51,572 nt of DNA from Ruminiclostridium sp. (lineage in GTDB: Bacteria; Bacillota; Clostridia; Oscillospirales; Ruminococcaceae): assembly GCA_017625405.1 (NCBI GenBank), contig JAGALB010000032.1, forward strand, positions 1-51,572. The letters are read 5' to 3'. Under the pieces are notes generated by a model. That model made no database searches. It was not told the DNA's origin and saw only the letters and a list, made by a program, of their open reading frames with translations. The position numbers were made by a program, and so were the translations under genes. Numbering within the stretch: position 1 is the first letter of the stretch; the number at the start of each line of letters is the position of its first letter. Shown piece by piece: positions 24,476-32,270 of the stretch.

Positions 24476-24904
24476 ATGGCTATGACTATTGCTGAAAAGG
24501 TTTCTTATATCAAGGGTCTTGCTGAAGGCATGAAGCTTGACGACAGCACAAACGAAGGTAAGGTTCTTAACGCTATTATCGACGTTCTCGGCGATATCGC
24601 TCTCAACATCGAAGATATCGATTCTGACCTTGCAGACGTTACAGACGTAGTTTCCGATCTTGAAGATGCAGTTTATGATCTTGAAGATGAAGTTTACTGC
24701 GATGATGACTGCGACTGCTGCGACGATGATTGCTGCGAAGACGACATGTATGAAATCACATGCCCCAACTGCGACAACACAATCACAACTGATTTTGAAG
24801 TAATTTCAAGCGGTTCTATCGCTTGCCCCAACTGCGGCGAAACTCTCGAATTTGATTTATCCGCTCTTGAAGACTGCGAATGTGATTGCGGCTGCCAGGA
24901 ATAA
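24476..24904 (+). CDS. CD1247 N-terminal domain protein with zinc ribbon
   Basis: A 142-residue acidic protein. The N-terminal 75 residues (IAEKVSYIKGLAEGMKLD...) match the CD1247 N-terminal domain of clostridial proteins, probably a helical oligomerisation region with DLEDAVYDLEDEVY. A striking Cys/Asp run (CDDDCDCCDDDCCEDD) leads into a zinc ribbon, CPNCDNTI...CPNCGETLEF, and the tail is again Cys-rich (CECDCGC). Function is unknown; metal binding is likely. It follows efp by 23 nt with its own SD (AAAGGAGG). High Cys suits a strict anaerobe. Confidence 0.85.
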   Translation: MAMTIAEKVSYIKGLAEGMKLDDSTNEGKVLNAIIDVLGDIALNIEDIDSDLADVTDVVSDLEDAVYDLEDEVYCDDDCDCCDDDCCEDDMYEITCPNCDNTITTDFEVISSGSIACPNCGETLEFDLSALEDCECDCGCQE

Positions 24905-24940
24905 TCAATAAAAAGCGGCATAAAATTTAATAATTATTAT

Positions 24941-25049
24941 ATGTTTCAGGGCGGAGTGCAATTCTCCACCGGTGGTAAAGTCCACGAGCCTTACGGCAAG
25001 ATTCGGTGAAATTCCGAAACCGACGGTATAGTCCGGATAGAAGAAACAT
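24941..25049 (+). promoter_or_regulatory. FMN riboswitch (RFN element)
   Basis: Conserved RFN blocks in order: TTTCAGGGCGGAGTG, CTCCACCGGTGGTAAAG, CCACGAGCC, GATTCGGTGAAATTCCG, AACCGACGGTATAGTC and GGATAGAAGAAAC, closing the P1 stem (ATGTTTC/GAAACAT). FMN binding should favour the terminator just downstream and turn off ribU. Confidence 0.96.
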
Positions 25050-25066
25050 CATAACCTCGTGTTATT

Positions 25067-25106
25067 ACGCCCCGATTGCATGCAATTGGGGCGTTTCGTC
25101 TTCTTT
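25067..25106 (+). terminator. Expression-platform terminator of the FMN riboswitch
   Basis: A long stem CGCCCCGATTGCA/TGCAATTGGGGCG (25067-25094) followed by TTTCGTCTTCTTTT, between the aptamer and the ribU SD. Confidence 0.85.
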
Positions 25107-25129
25107 TGCCCTGCCGAAAGGACAATATC

Positions 25130-25759
25130 ATGAACAATAAGAAAATACGTTTTATAACAATTACTGCTATCCTCGGCGCACTTGCTACTGTTTTTCAGAT
25201 GTTTGAAATTCCTGTTCCTGTGCTTGTTCCGGGATTTATCAAGCTCGACTTCTCTGATTTACCCGCAATTCTGGCTACATTCCTTGTGTCGCCGTTGTCA
25301 GGCGTGATTGTATGCCTCATCAAGAACGTGATTCACATTGCTACCTCCAGCTCTGTTGGTATCGGCGAGCTTGCAAACTTCCTCACAAGTGCTGCATGTG
25401 TGCTCCCTGCGGGAATTATCTATATGCTTAAGCCTACCAAAAAGATGGCGGTTGTGGCTATGATTGCAGGCGCTCTTGTTTCAGGTGTTGCAAGCATTTT
25501 CATCAACTATTTCATAACATATCCTTTCTATATGAGTGCCTTTGGTCTTACAGAAGAAGCAATTATAGGTATGTACAGCGAAGTAGTTGCGCTTCAGAGC
25601 GAAATGTTCGGTATAAGTGCTGCCCCTGCGGTAACGCTCTGGGATGCACTTATATGGTTCAATGCACCTTTTACTATACTTAAATTTGCTGTATGTTCGG
25701 TAGTTGTTTTCTTTATTTACAAGCCTCTTGCAAAAATCACAAAAAAGAATGCTCAGTAA
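25130..25759 (+). CDS. ribU: Riboflavin ECF transporter S component RibU
   Basis: A 209-residue membrane protein with about six hydrophobic helices and the RibU-type start FITITAILGALATVFQMFEIPVPV, followed by DFSDLPAILATFLVSPLSGVIV; the AxxxA motif family contact with EcfT is seen in ITAILGALA. It captures riboflavin and needs EcfA/A'/T, which are not in the window. The FMN riboswitch upstream fixes the substrate class. The open frame runs up to 25076, but the ATG at 25130, 10 nt after GAAAGGA and past the terminator, is the sensible start. Confidence 0.95.
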   Translation: MNNKKIRFITITAILGALATVFQMFEIPVPVLVPGFIKLDFSDLPAILATFLVSPLSGVIVCLIKNVIHIATSSSVGIGELANFLTSAACVLPAGIIYMLKPTKKMAVVAMIAGALVSGVASIFINYFITYPFYMSAFGLTEEAIIGMYSEVVALQSEMFGISAAPAVTLWDALIWFNAPFTILKFAVCSVVVFFIYKPLAKITKKNAQ

Positions 25760-25777
25760 TTTCTGAAAGGAAATACA

Positions 25778-26677
25778 ATGATTTATACAATAACCTTTAA
25801 TCCTGCAATTGACTATGTTATCCATACCGATAATATCAGAACAGGAGAAGTCAATCGCACAAGCTCTGAAACCTATTTTATAGGTGGAAAGGGAATCAAT
25901 GTTTCTGTTGTACTTGCCGAACTCGGTGTAAAGTCTGTGGCGCTCGGTTTTGTTGCAGGCTTTACTGGTGATGCAATTGAAAACGGGCTTTTGAGAAAGG
26001 GCATAAGCACTGATTTTATAAAGCTGGATAACGGTTTTTCACGTATTAACGTTAAAATCAAATCTGATGAGGAAACTGAAATAAACGGTCAGGGTCCTGA
26101 AATCAGCGATGAAGCTATTGCTGAATTGTTCCGTAAGCTCGATTCAATAAACAGCGGTGATATTTTAGTGCTTGCAGGCAGTATCCCGAAATCCCTCGAC
26201 AGCGATATCTACGAGAGAATACTTTCTTATTGCGATGGAAAAGGTGTGCGCTTTGTCGTTGATGCCTCCGGTTCTTTGCTCCTTAACGTCCTTAAATATA
26301 ATCCGTTTCTTATAAAGCCCAACAACCATGAGCTGGGTGAAATGTTCGGCGTTAAGGCCTCATCGTCAGCTGAAATTGAGAAGTATGCTCTGAAGCTTCG
26401 TGAAATGGGTGCAAGAAATGTCCTTGTATCAATGGCAGGAGACGGCGCAGTGCTTTTTGCTGAAGACGGTAATACATACAGCTGCGGCGTATGCAAGGGA
26501 ACTGTCAGAAATTCTGTGGGTGCGGGTGATTCTATGGTTGCCGGATTTATTGCGGGAATTTCCGACGGAGATTATAGTCATGCCCTTAAGCTCGGTACGG
26601 CATGCGGCGGTGCAACAGCATTCTCTGACGATCTTGCTGTAAAGGAAGATATAGACAGACTGTTAAAGACATTGTGA
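25778..26677 (+). CDS. fruK: 1-phosphofructokinase-type PfkB sugar kinase
   Basis: A 299-residue ribokinase/PfkB-family kinase. Signature 1 is GGKGINVSVVLAELG, and signature 2 is GAGDSMVAGFIAG with the catalytic Asp. The start TITFNPAIDYVIH is the one shared by 1-phosphofructokinase and tagatose-6-phosphate kinase. Most likely it makes fructose-1,6-bisphosphate from fructose-1-phosphate; tagatose-6-phosphate is the alternative. No fruA PTS gene or FruR regulator is adjacent. SD GAAAGGA. It may be co-transcribed with ribU, 18 nt upstream, and ends at a terminator. Confidence 0.85.
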   Translation: MIYTITFNPAIDYVIHTDNIRTGEVNRTSSETYFIGGKGINVSVVLAELGVKSVALGFVAGFTGDAIENGLLRKGISTDFIKLDNGFSRINVKIKSDEETEINGQGPEISDEAIAELFRKLDSINSGDILVLAGSIPKSLDSDIYERILSYCDGKGVRFVVDASGSLLLNVLKYNPFLIKPNNHELGEMFGVKASSSAEIEKYALKLREMGARNVLVSMAGDGAVLFAEDGNTYSCGVCKGTVRNSVGAGDSMVAGFIAGISDGDYSHALKLGTACGGATAFSDDLAVKEDIDRLLKTL

Positions 26678-26684
26678 TTATAAT

Positions 26685-26712
26685 ACCCTGCGGTTTTCCG
26701 CAGGGTTTATTT
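26685..26712 (+). terminator. Terminator after the PfkB kinase
   Basis: Perfect 9-bp stem ACCCTGCGG/CCGCAGGGT (loop TTTT) then TTATTTG. Confidence 0.85.
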
Positions 26713-26741
26713 GTATTACAGTAAAAAATATCAATAAAATA

Positions 26742-26770
26742 TTGCAAAATCAGCATTTTTGTGATATAAT
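26742..26770 (+). promoter_or_regulatory. Sigma-A promoter of glmS
   Basis: TTGCAA (26742-26747), 17 nt, TATAAT (26765-26770). The leader is only about 45 nt, too short for a glmS ribozyme. Confidence 0.8.
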
Positions 26771-26821
26771 CAAATTATATATGTATCGTGGCGCAAAAGC
26801 GCTCGGAAAGGAAATTATCAT

Positions 26822-28645
26822 ATGTGCGGTATTGTAGGTTACACAGGCAATAATGCTTGTACCGATATTCTTGTTGAGGCTCTTTCTAAGCTTGAATACA
26901 GAGGCTATGACAGCGCAGGTATCGCTGTTTTTGAAGATGATAGAATTGAAACAATAAAGGCAAAGGGTAAAATCAAGGAAGGCCTTGAAGCAAAGCTTTC
27001 CGAAACAGGCAGTCTTACTGCTGTTTCTGGTATCGGTCACACACGTTGGGCGACCCACGGCGAGCCAAGTGATATAAACAGTCATCCCCATGGTAATAAG
27101 CGTGTTTCTGTCGTTCATAACGGTATTATTGAAAACTACCGTAAGATAAAGGAATTCCTTACTTCCAAGGGTTACACATTTGACAGCGAAACTGACACAG
27201 AAACAGTTGCCAAGCTTCTTGATTACAATTATACAGGCTCACCTGTTGATGCAATTATTTCTACAATAGGCGAAATTGAAGGCGCATACGCTCTCGGTAT
27301 TATTTTCCGTGACTTCAAGGATAAGATTTATGCTGTGCGTAAGGAAAGCCCCCTTATTGTAGGTGTAGGAAAGGGCGAAATGTTTATTGCGTCCGATGTT
27401 ACTGCAATTTTAAACCGCACAAGGGATTATTATCTTCTTGAAGAGGATGAGATTGCTGAAATTGATAAGAATGGCGTAATCTTCTATGATATCCATAAGA
27501 ATATCATTCAGAAGGAGCTCCATACTGCAACATGGGATGTTGAAGCAGCTTCAAAGGGTGGCTTCAAGCATTTCATGCTCAAGGAGATTACAGAACAGCC
27601 CCAGGCTCTCAAGAATACAATTTCTCCCCGTATCAAGGATGGTCTTGTAGATTTCAGCGAATGCGGTCTTACAGACGAGATGCTTCGCAATTACAGACAT
27701 GTATTTATTGTTGGCTGCGGCTCTGCAATGCACGCAGGTACTGTAGGCAAGTATGTTATTGAAAGTGTAGCCCGCACTCCTGTAATTGTTGACATTGCTT
27801 CTGAATTCCGTTACAGAAGGCCTCTTTTGAGCAAGGATGACCTTGTAATTATTATTTCGCAGTCGGGTGAAACAGCGGATACCAAGGCGGCACTCAAGAT
27901 GGCGAATGAAATCGGCGCTGACACTCTTGCTATTGTAAATGTGGTTGGTTCTTCCATTGCACGTGAAGCGAAAATGGTTATGTACACGCTTGCCGGCCCT
28001 GAGATTTCAGTGTGCTCCACCAAGGCTTATATGGTTCAGACTGCGTTTATGTACCTTTTTGCCTTTAAAATCGCTTATGCAAGGGGCATGATTACTGCCG
28101 AAGAATGCAGAAACTATACAGAAGAGATGCTTGATGTTCCTGAAAAGGTTAAAATATGTACAGAAAACATGGAGCAGTACCAGTATGTCGCTTCCAAGCT
28201 TATGAGCGCTGAAAGCCTGCTTTATATCGGCAGAGGTCTTGACTATGCGCTCAGCATGGAGGGTTCGTTGAAGCTCAAGGAAATCTCTTATATTCATTCT
28301 GAGAGCTATGCGGCAGGTGAACTGAAGCACGGTACAATTTCTCTTATTGACAACGGAATGCCCGTTATAGCTGTTGCTACACAGATGGAGCTTTTTGACA
28401 AGACCCAGAGCAATGTAAAGGAAGTAAAATCCCGTGGTGCTACTGTAATTATGGTTTGTGCCGAGGGTACAGAGCTTGAAGAAAGCTGTGTTGACTATCC
28501 TGTGTATATACCTAAAGTAAGAGAGCTGCTTATGCCGCTTGTTGCTGTGGTTCCGCTTCAGCTTATTGCTTATTATACAGCGGTTCTTCGTGACTGCGAT
28601 GTTGATAAGCCCAGAAATCTTGCCAAATCCGTAACAGTAGAATAA
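26822..28645 (+). CDS. glmS: Glutamine-fructose-6-phosphate aminotransferase
   Basis: GlmS makes glucosamine-6-phosphate from fructose-6-phosphate and glutamine, the entry to peptidoglycan precursors. The 607-residue protein has the Ntn glutaminase domain with catalytic Cys2 (MCGIVGYTG), THGEPSDINSHPH, and two SIS isomerase domains (VGCGSAMHAGTVGKY, SQSGETADTKAALK). The C-terminus is DKPRNLAKSVTVE. SD GGAAAGGA. Unlike many Firmicute glmS genes, there is no room for the self-cleaving ribozyme between promoter and start. A 19-nt gap to the FkbM gene suggests co-transcription. Confidence 0.97.
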   Translation: MCGIVGYTGNNACTDILVEALSKLEYRGYDSAGIAVFEDDRIETIKAKGKIKEGLEAKLSETGSLTAVSGIGHTRWATHGEPSDINSHPHGNKRVSVVHNGIIENYRKIKEFLTSKGYTFDSETDTETVAKLLDYNYTGSPVDAIISTIGEIEGAYALGIIFRDFKDKIYAVRKESPLIVGVGKGEMFIASDVTAILNRTRDYYLLEEDEIAEIDKNGVIFYDIHKNIIQKELHTATWDVEAASKGGFKHFMLKEITEQPQALKNTISPRIKDGLVDFSECGLTDEMLRNYRHVFIVGCGSAMHAGTVGKYVIESVARTPVIVDIASEFRYRRPLLSKDDLVIIISQSGETADTKAALKMANEIGADTLAIVNVVGSSIAREAKMVMYTLAGPEISVCSTKAYMVQTAFMYLFAFKIAYARGMITAEECRNYTEEMLDVPEKVKICTENMEQYQYVASKLMSAESLLYIGRGLDYALSMEGSLKLKEISYIHSESYAAGELKHGTISLIDNGMPVIAVATQMELFDKTQSNVKEVKSRGATVIMVCAEGTELEESCVDYPVYIPKVRELLMPLVAVVPLQLIAYYTAVLRDCDVDKPRNLAKSVTVE

Positions 28646-28664
28646 AAAACAAAGGATTGATAAA

Positions 28665-29765
28665 ATGCTGGATAATTTTGAAGGAAACGCTTATGAACCG
28701 GTCATAAGTGTTTGGGAAAAGCTTGCCGAAACCAGAAAGCCTATTGTCATGTATGGTATGGGTGACGGTGCGGAGAAGATACTTTCCGTTTTTGATAAAT
28801 ACGGGATAAAGCCTGCTGAATTTATGGCAAGCGATGAGTTTGTCCGTGGTCATTATTTTAAAGGCTATAAAGTCAAGAAGCTTTCTGAAATAGAAGAGCA
28901 GTATGACGATTTCATTGTTGTCATCTGTTTCGGCACATATCTGCCTGAAGTAATGGACAGAATTGACGAGATTTCCCGTAAGCATGAGGTTGTCGCTCCT
29001 GATGTTCCTGTAATAGGCGGCGGCCTTTTTGACAGCGACTATATTTCTGACCATGAGGCTGATATCATGCAGCTGCTGCCTATGCTTTCCGATGCAAAAT
29101 CCCATGAGGTTTTTGATACGCTTATGAAATACAGGGTAACAGGGGATATTTCCTTACTGCGTTCCTGTGAGACACCTAAATCGGAAGCGTATGAGCTTCT
29201 CAGAATCGGAACAAACGAAACCTATGTTGACCTGGGCGCTTATAACGGCGATACTGTCGAAGAGTTTCTTACACTTACAGACAGAAGGTTTGAAAAGATA
29301 TATGCGCTTGAACCTGACCGCCGCAATTATTCAAAGCTCCGCAGACGTCATTATGCTCTTGGCTCTGCTGTCTTTGAACATCATAATGTAGCAGCATGGA
29401 ATGAAGATACAACGCTTACTTTTTATCATAAATCCGGCAGAAATTCAGCTCTGACAGACAATCGTTCCGACGAAACAAAGGGAAGGGCAACTGAGGTGGA
29501 AGCCAGAAGTGTTGACAGTATTCTCGACGGAAAGAAAGCAACTCTCATCAAGTACGATGTGGAGGGCAGCGAAGAGCAGGCTCTTCTTGGAAGTGCCGAA
29601 ACAATCAGGAAATATAAGCCCAGACTTATAGTTTCTCTTTATCACCGTACAGAAGATATGATAAAGCTTCCGCTTCTTATCAATCAACTTAATCCCTCCT
29701 ACAAGATGTATCTCAGACACCATCCTTATATACCTGCATGGGATACCAATCTGTACTGTATTTAA
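28665..29765 (+). CDS. FkbM-family methyltransferase
   Basis: A 366-residue protein. Its N-terminal half (about 1-170) contains a nucleotide-type fold opening (PIVMYGMGDGAEKIL), resembling the sugar/nucleotide-binding part seen in similar surface-polysaccharide proteins. The C-terminal half is a SAM methyltransferase: ETYVDLGAYNGDTVEEF (SAM motif I), IYALEPDRRNYSKL (motif II) and LIKYDVEGSEEQALLG with FkbM signature. FkbM enzymes O-methylate sugars or polyketides. Coupling with glmS suggests cell-envelope sugar modification, which is inference. No signal peptide. Confidence 0.85.
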   Translation: MLDNFEGNAYEPVISVWEKLAETRKPIVMYGMGDGAEKILSVFDKYGIKPAEFMASDEFVRGHYFKGYKVKKLSEIEEQYDDFIVVICFGTYLPEVMDRIDEISRKHEVVAPDVPVIGGGLFDSDYISDHEADIMQLLPMLSDAKSHEVFDTLMKYRVTGDISLLRSCETPKSEAYELLRIGTNETYVDLGAYNGDTVEEFLTLTDRRFEKIYALEPDRRNYSKLRRRHYALGSAVFEHHNVAAWNEDTTLTFYHKSGRNSALTDNRSDETKGRATEVEARSVDSILDGKKATLIKYDVEGSEEQALLGSAETIRKYKPRLIVSLYHRTEDMIKLPLLINQLNPSYKMYLRHHPYIPAWDTNLYCI

Positions 29766-29790
29766 GCAAAGACAGGAAAGGATTTGAAAA

Positions 29791-30537
29791 ATGAAAAGAG
29801 TAATTATAGTTTTTCTTATTTTACTCGTCATAGGAACAGTTGGTTTCTATACATACAATGAATTCCGTGTGCGTGAAATAGTATATGTAGGCGACTATGA
29901 ATCTGATACCTCCGGAAACAAGCATTCTGTAAAGCGTCTTTATAGCTCGGATGTTGATTTCGACGCCTATAATGAGAAGCTTGAGGATCTTATTTCTCTT
30001 GAGTTTACTGAGGAAGAGATACTTAAAGCAGCACTCGAATCGGGTGAACCTGAGTTCTATCCTTCATTTCATACAAGTGTCCGTAAAGTAAACACAAACG
30101 ATGATTTCTTTATTCTGTCAACAAAAGTTGTACAGCAGCTGGCTGAAGGTCAGACACGTGCAAACTTTACCCTTGCAAATCTCAGGCTTGAGGTTATTAC
30201 AAACAATGTAGTAATTGATGAGGTGTCTGCAAGCAGCCAGGATAACCTCAGCGTTGTCCGCAAGGAAGTTCCTCTTATGAACGAAGAGGGTACAGGCATG
30301 ACTGTGGAACTCAGAAATTACGGTGACACGGAAATAATCTTCAACGGCACTTCGGGTATGGTGGTGCTTCAGTACTCTTTTGATATTGAAAGTGTTTCAC
30401 TTTTTCCCACCACGGTTATTGAGGATTGTTTTATAAGAATCAATGTTTCCGTTTCTGAGGATGAGGAAGGGCATATCATTGCTGAATACAGTATTGATGA
30501 AGCCTCAACGGTTGATGAATATATTGAACAGGAATAA
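29791..30537 (+). CDS. Exported or membrane-anchored hypothetical protein
   Basis: Not recognised. The 248-residue protein has a single N-terminal hydrophobic helix (MKRVIIVFLILLVIGTVGFYTY) with no clear signal-peptidase site, so it is probably an outward-facing anchored protein. The rest is beta-rich and acidic, with LRLEVITNNVVIDEVSAS and FNGTSGMVVLQYSFDIESVS blocks, and ends in an acidic tail. It is the third gene after glmS, 25 nt downstream of the FkbM gene, with SD GGAAAGGA. A role in envelope biology is suggested by location only. Confidence 0.7.
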   Translation: MKRVIIVFLILLVIGTVGFYTYNEFRVREIVYVGDYESDTSGNKHSVKRLYSSDVDFDAYNEKLEDLISLEFTEEEILKAALESGEPEFYPSFHTSVRKVNTNDDFFILSTKVVQQLAEGQTRANFTLANLRLEVITNNVVIDEVSASSQDNLSVVRKEVPLMNEEGTGMTVELRNYGDTEIIFNGTSGMVVLQYSFDIESVSLFPTTVIEDCFIRINVSVSEDEEGHIIAEYSIDEASTVDEYIEQE

Positions 30538-30590
30538 TGTCAGAATTTACCTGTCTGTTGTAATAATTAACGAAAGTTTAAAATATTTTT

Positions 30591-30624
30591 GCAAGTTCGT
30601 GATTTCGAGCTTGCATTTTTTTTG
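30591..30624 (+). terminator. Terminator of the glmS operon, overlapping next promoter
   Basis: Stem GCAAGTTCG/CGAGCTTGC (one G-U, loop TGATTT) followed by ATTTTTTTT. Its right arm and T-tract contain the -35 (TTGCAT, 30611-30616) of the aminotransferase promoter. Confidence 0.85.
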
Positions 30625-30638
30625 ATATTGTGTATAAT
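30611..30638 (+). promoter_or_regulatory. Sigma-A promoter of the aminotransferase gene
   Basis: TTGCAT (30611-30616), 16 nt, TATAAT (30633-30638), nested in the upstream terminator. Confidence 0.75.
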
Positions 30639-30680
30639 AATAAATGTAGTATAATAATAGAAAATTCTGGAGGTTCCCCG

Positions 30681-31955
30681 ATGTACAGAGAATATTCCGC
30701 AGAACAGCTCAATGAACTTAAATCCGAGCTTCTTGCTCAGTATGAAGCCTACAAGGCAAAAAATTTAAAGCTTGATATGTCCCGTGGCAAGCCTGCCCCC
30801 GAACAGCTTAATCTTTCAATTGAAATGCTTACACACTGCCTTGACGGTGATTACAAGTCCGAAAACGGCATTGACTGCCGTAACTATGGTGTTCTTGACG
30901 GTATTCCCGAGGCAAAGGAGCTTATGCGTCCTCTTCTCGGCGTGGCTGAAGATGAAATAATTGTCGGCGGCAACTCCAGCTTACAGCTTATGTATGATAC
31001 AATCGCACGTGCAATGCTTCTCGGCGTTTACGGCGGCGAAAAGCCCTGGTGCAAGAGTAACAAGGTAAAGTTCCTGTGTCCTGCTCCCGGCTACGACAGA
31101 CATTTTGCAATCTGTGAAAGCATCGGCATTGAAATGATCACCGTTCCTTATCTTGAAGATGGCCCTGATATGGATATGGTTGAAAAGCTTGTTGCCGAGG
31201 ATGATGAAATCAAGGGTATCTGGTGCGTTCCCATGTATTCCAACCCCACAGGTATTTCCTATTCCGATACAGTTGTAAAGCGTTTTGCAAACCTTAAGCC
31301 TAAGGCTAAGGATTTCAGAATTTTCTGGGATAATGCTTACTGTGTACATCACCTTACAGATACACCTGATAAGATTCTTAACATTCTTGAAGAATGCAAG
31401 AAGGCTGGCAACCCCCACATGGTTCTTATGTTTACATCCACATCTAAGATTTCATTCCCCGGTGGCGGTCTTGCTTGTATCGGTGCAAGTGCTGAAAATA
31501 TTAAATTCATCGACAGCCAGATGACATATCAGACTATCGGCTATGATAAGCTGAATCAGCTCCGTCATGCAAAGTTCTTCAAGAATTTTGACGGCATTAC
31601 AGCTCATATGCTTAAGCACAAGGAAATCATCGCCCCCAAGTTCAATATTGTTCTTGATATGCTGAACAAAGAAATCGCTCCTCACGGCATTGCAAAGTGG
31701 CACAATCCCAACGGCGGTTATTTCGTATCCTTTACAGGTATGGACGGTACTGCAAAGCGAATTGTTGCTCTCTGTAAGGAGGCAGGTGTTGTTCTTACAG
31801 GTGCGGGTGCAACCTATCCTTACGGAAAAGACCCTCACGACAGCAACATCAGAATTGCACCTACATTCCCCACATGCGATGAACTTCAGACAGCAATGGA
31901 AATTTTCTGTGTAAGTGCAAAGCTTGCTTCTGTCGAAAAGTTGCTTGAAAAGTGA
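30681..31955 (+). CDS. Aminotransferase class Ic (aspartate aminotransferase type)
   Basis: A 424-residue PLP enzyme of the fold-type I subgroup Ic, typified by LDMSRGKPAPEQLNLS near the N-terminus, FLCPAPGYDRHFAICE, VPMYSNPTG, FWDNAYCVHHL and the Schiff-base lysine in TSTSKISFPGGG. Members transaminate aspartate/glutamate; substrate not proven. The open frame reaches 30630, but the ATG at 30681 with TGGAGG 10 nt upstream is preferred; 30630 overlaps the -10. Monocistronic, between a terminator/promoter overlap and the tRNA-Arg promoter. Confidence 0.88.
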   Translation: MYREYSAEQLNELKSELLAQYEAYKAKNLKLDMSRGKPAPEQLNLSIEMLTHCLDGDYKSENGIDCRNYGVLDGIPEAKELMRPLLGVAEDEIIVGGNSSLQLMYDTIARAMLLGVYGGEKPWCKSNKVKFLCPAPGYDRHFAICESIGIEMITVPYLEDGPDMDMVEKLVAEDDEIKGIWCVPMYSNPTGISYSDTVVKRFANLKPKAKDFRIFWDNAYCVHHLTDTPDKILNILEECKKAGNPHMVLMFTSTSKISFPGGGLACIGASAENIKFIDSQMTYQTIGYDKLNQLRHAKFFKNFDGITAHMLKHKEIIAPKFNIVLDMLNKEIAPHGIAKWHNPNGGYFVSFTGMDGTAKRIVALCKEAGVVLTGAGATYPYGKDPHDSNIRIAPTFPTCDELQTAMEIFCVSAKLASVEKLLEK

Positions 31956-31966
31956 GTGTAAACTAC

Positions 31967-31995
31967 TTGCAATCTTAACCCCTTTATGATATAAT
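31967..31995 (+). promoter_or_regulatory. Promoter of tRNA-Arg
   Basis: TTGCAA (31967-31972), 17 nt, TATAAT (31990-31995). The start point (about 32002) falls inside the left arm of the terminator hairpin at 31998. Confidence 0.8.
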
Positions 31996-31997
31996 TA

Positions 31998-32033
31998 ACA
32001 GGTCAGGTATAATAACCTGACCTGTGTTGTTTT
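31998..32033 (+). terminator. Terminator of the aminotransferase gene
   Basis: Perfect 11-bp stem ACAGGTCAGGT/ACCTGACCTGT (31998-32025) followed by GTTGTTTT. It lies between the tRNA-Arg promoter and the tRNA, so that only the incoming longer transcript can form the full hairpin. Confidence 0.8.
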
Positions 32034-32037
32034 ATAT

Positions 32038-32114
32038 GCGCCTGTAGCTCAGCTGGATAGAGCAATAGCCTCCGACGCTATGTGCCGTGCGTTCGAATCG
32101 CATCAGGCGTACCA
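32038..32114 (+). tRNA. tRNA-Arg (anticodon CCG)
   Basis: A 77-nt cloverleaf: acceptor GCGCCTG/CAGGCGT, D stem GCTC/GAGC, anticodon stem ATAGC/GCTAT with loop CTCCGAC (anticodon CCG), T stem GTGCG/CGCAT with loop TTCGAAT, discriminator A and encoded CCA. Confidence 0.95.
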
Positions 32115-32115
32115 G

Positions 32116-32146
32116 TACAGAACGATGTTCTGTAATAATTTATTTT
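32116..32146 (+). terminator. Weak terminator after tRNA-Arg
   Basis: Stem TACAGAAC/GTTCTGTA (32116-32134, loop GAT) followed by ATAATTTATTTT. The tail is broken by A residues, so some read-through into the GNAT leader is expected; no other promoter for that gene is visible. Confidence 0.5.
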
Positions 32147-32262
32147 AAGGAGATTGTTGTTTGAAGAAAAATAACAGACCTGAGATTGTAGCGTAAACGG
32201 GTGGTTTGCGAATACAATCTTACACAAACCTCCCGTATTGTCGGTCAACAATTTTCAGGAGG
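32147..32262 (+). promoter_or_regulatory. Leader-peptide/alternative-hairpin region before a GNAT gene
   Basis: SD AAGGAG (32147-32152) precedes an 11-codon ORF from TTG at 32161 to TAA at 32196 (MKKNNRPEIVA). Three complementary pairs overlap it: GGAGATTGTTG (32149-32159) with CAACAATTTTC (32246-32256, 11 bp with G-U pairs); AGATTGTA (32183-32190) with TACAATCT (32213-32220); ACGGGTGGTTTG (32197-32208) with CAAACCTCCCGT (32225-32236, one mismatch). The last two interleave, so they compete or form a pseudoknot. The outer helix ends at the gene's AGGAGG. It looks like a translational or transcriptional attenuator; the inducer is unknown. Confidence 0.5.
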
Positions 32263-32270
32263 AAAAAACA

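Noticed and set aside
25076-25129. N-terminal extension of RibU from 25076
   Set aside because: The stretch is part of the riboswitch terminator hairpin and lacks an SD.
26771-26821. glmS ribozyme
   Set aside because: Too little sequence between promoter and start codon.
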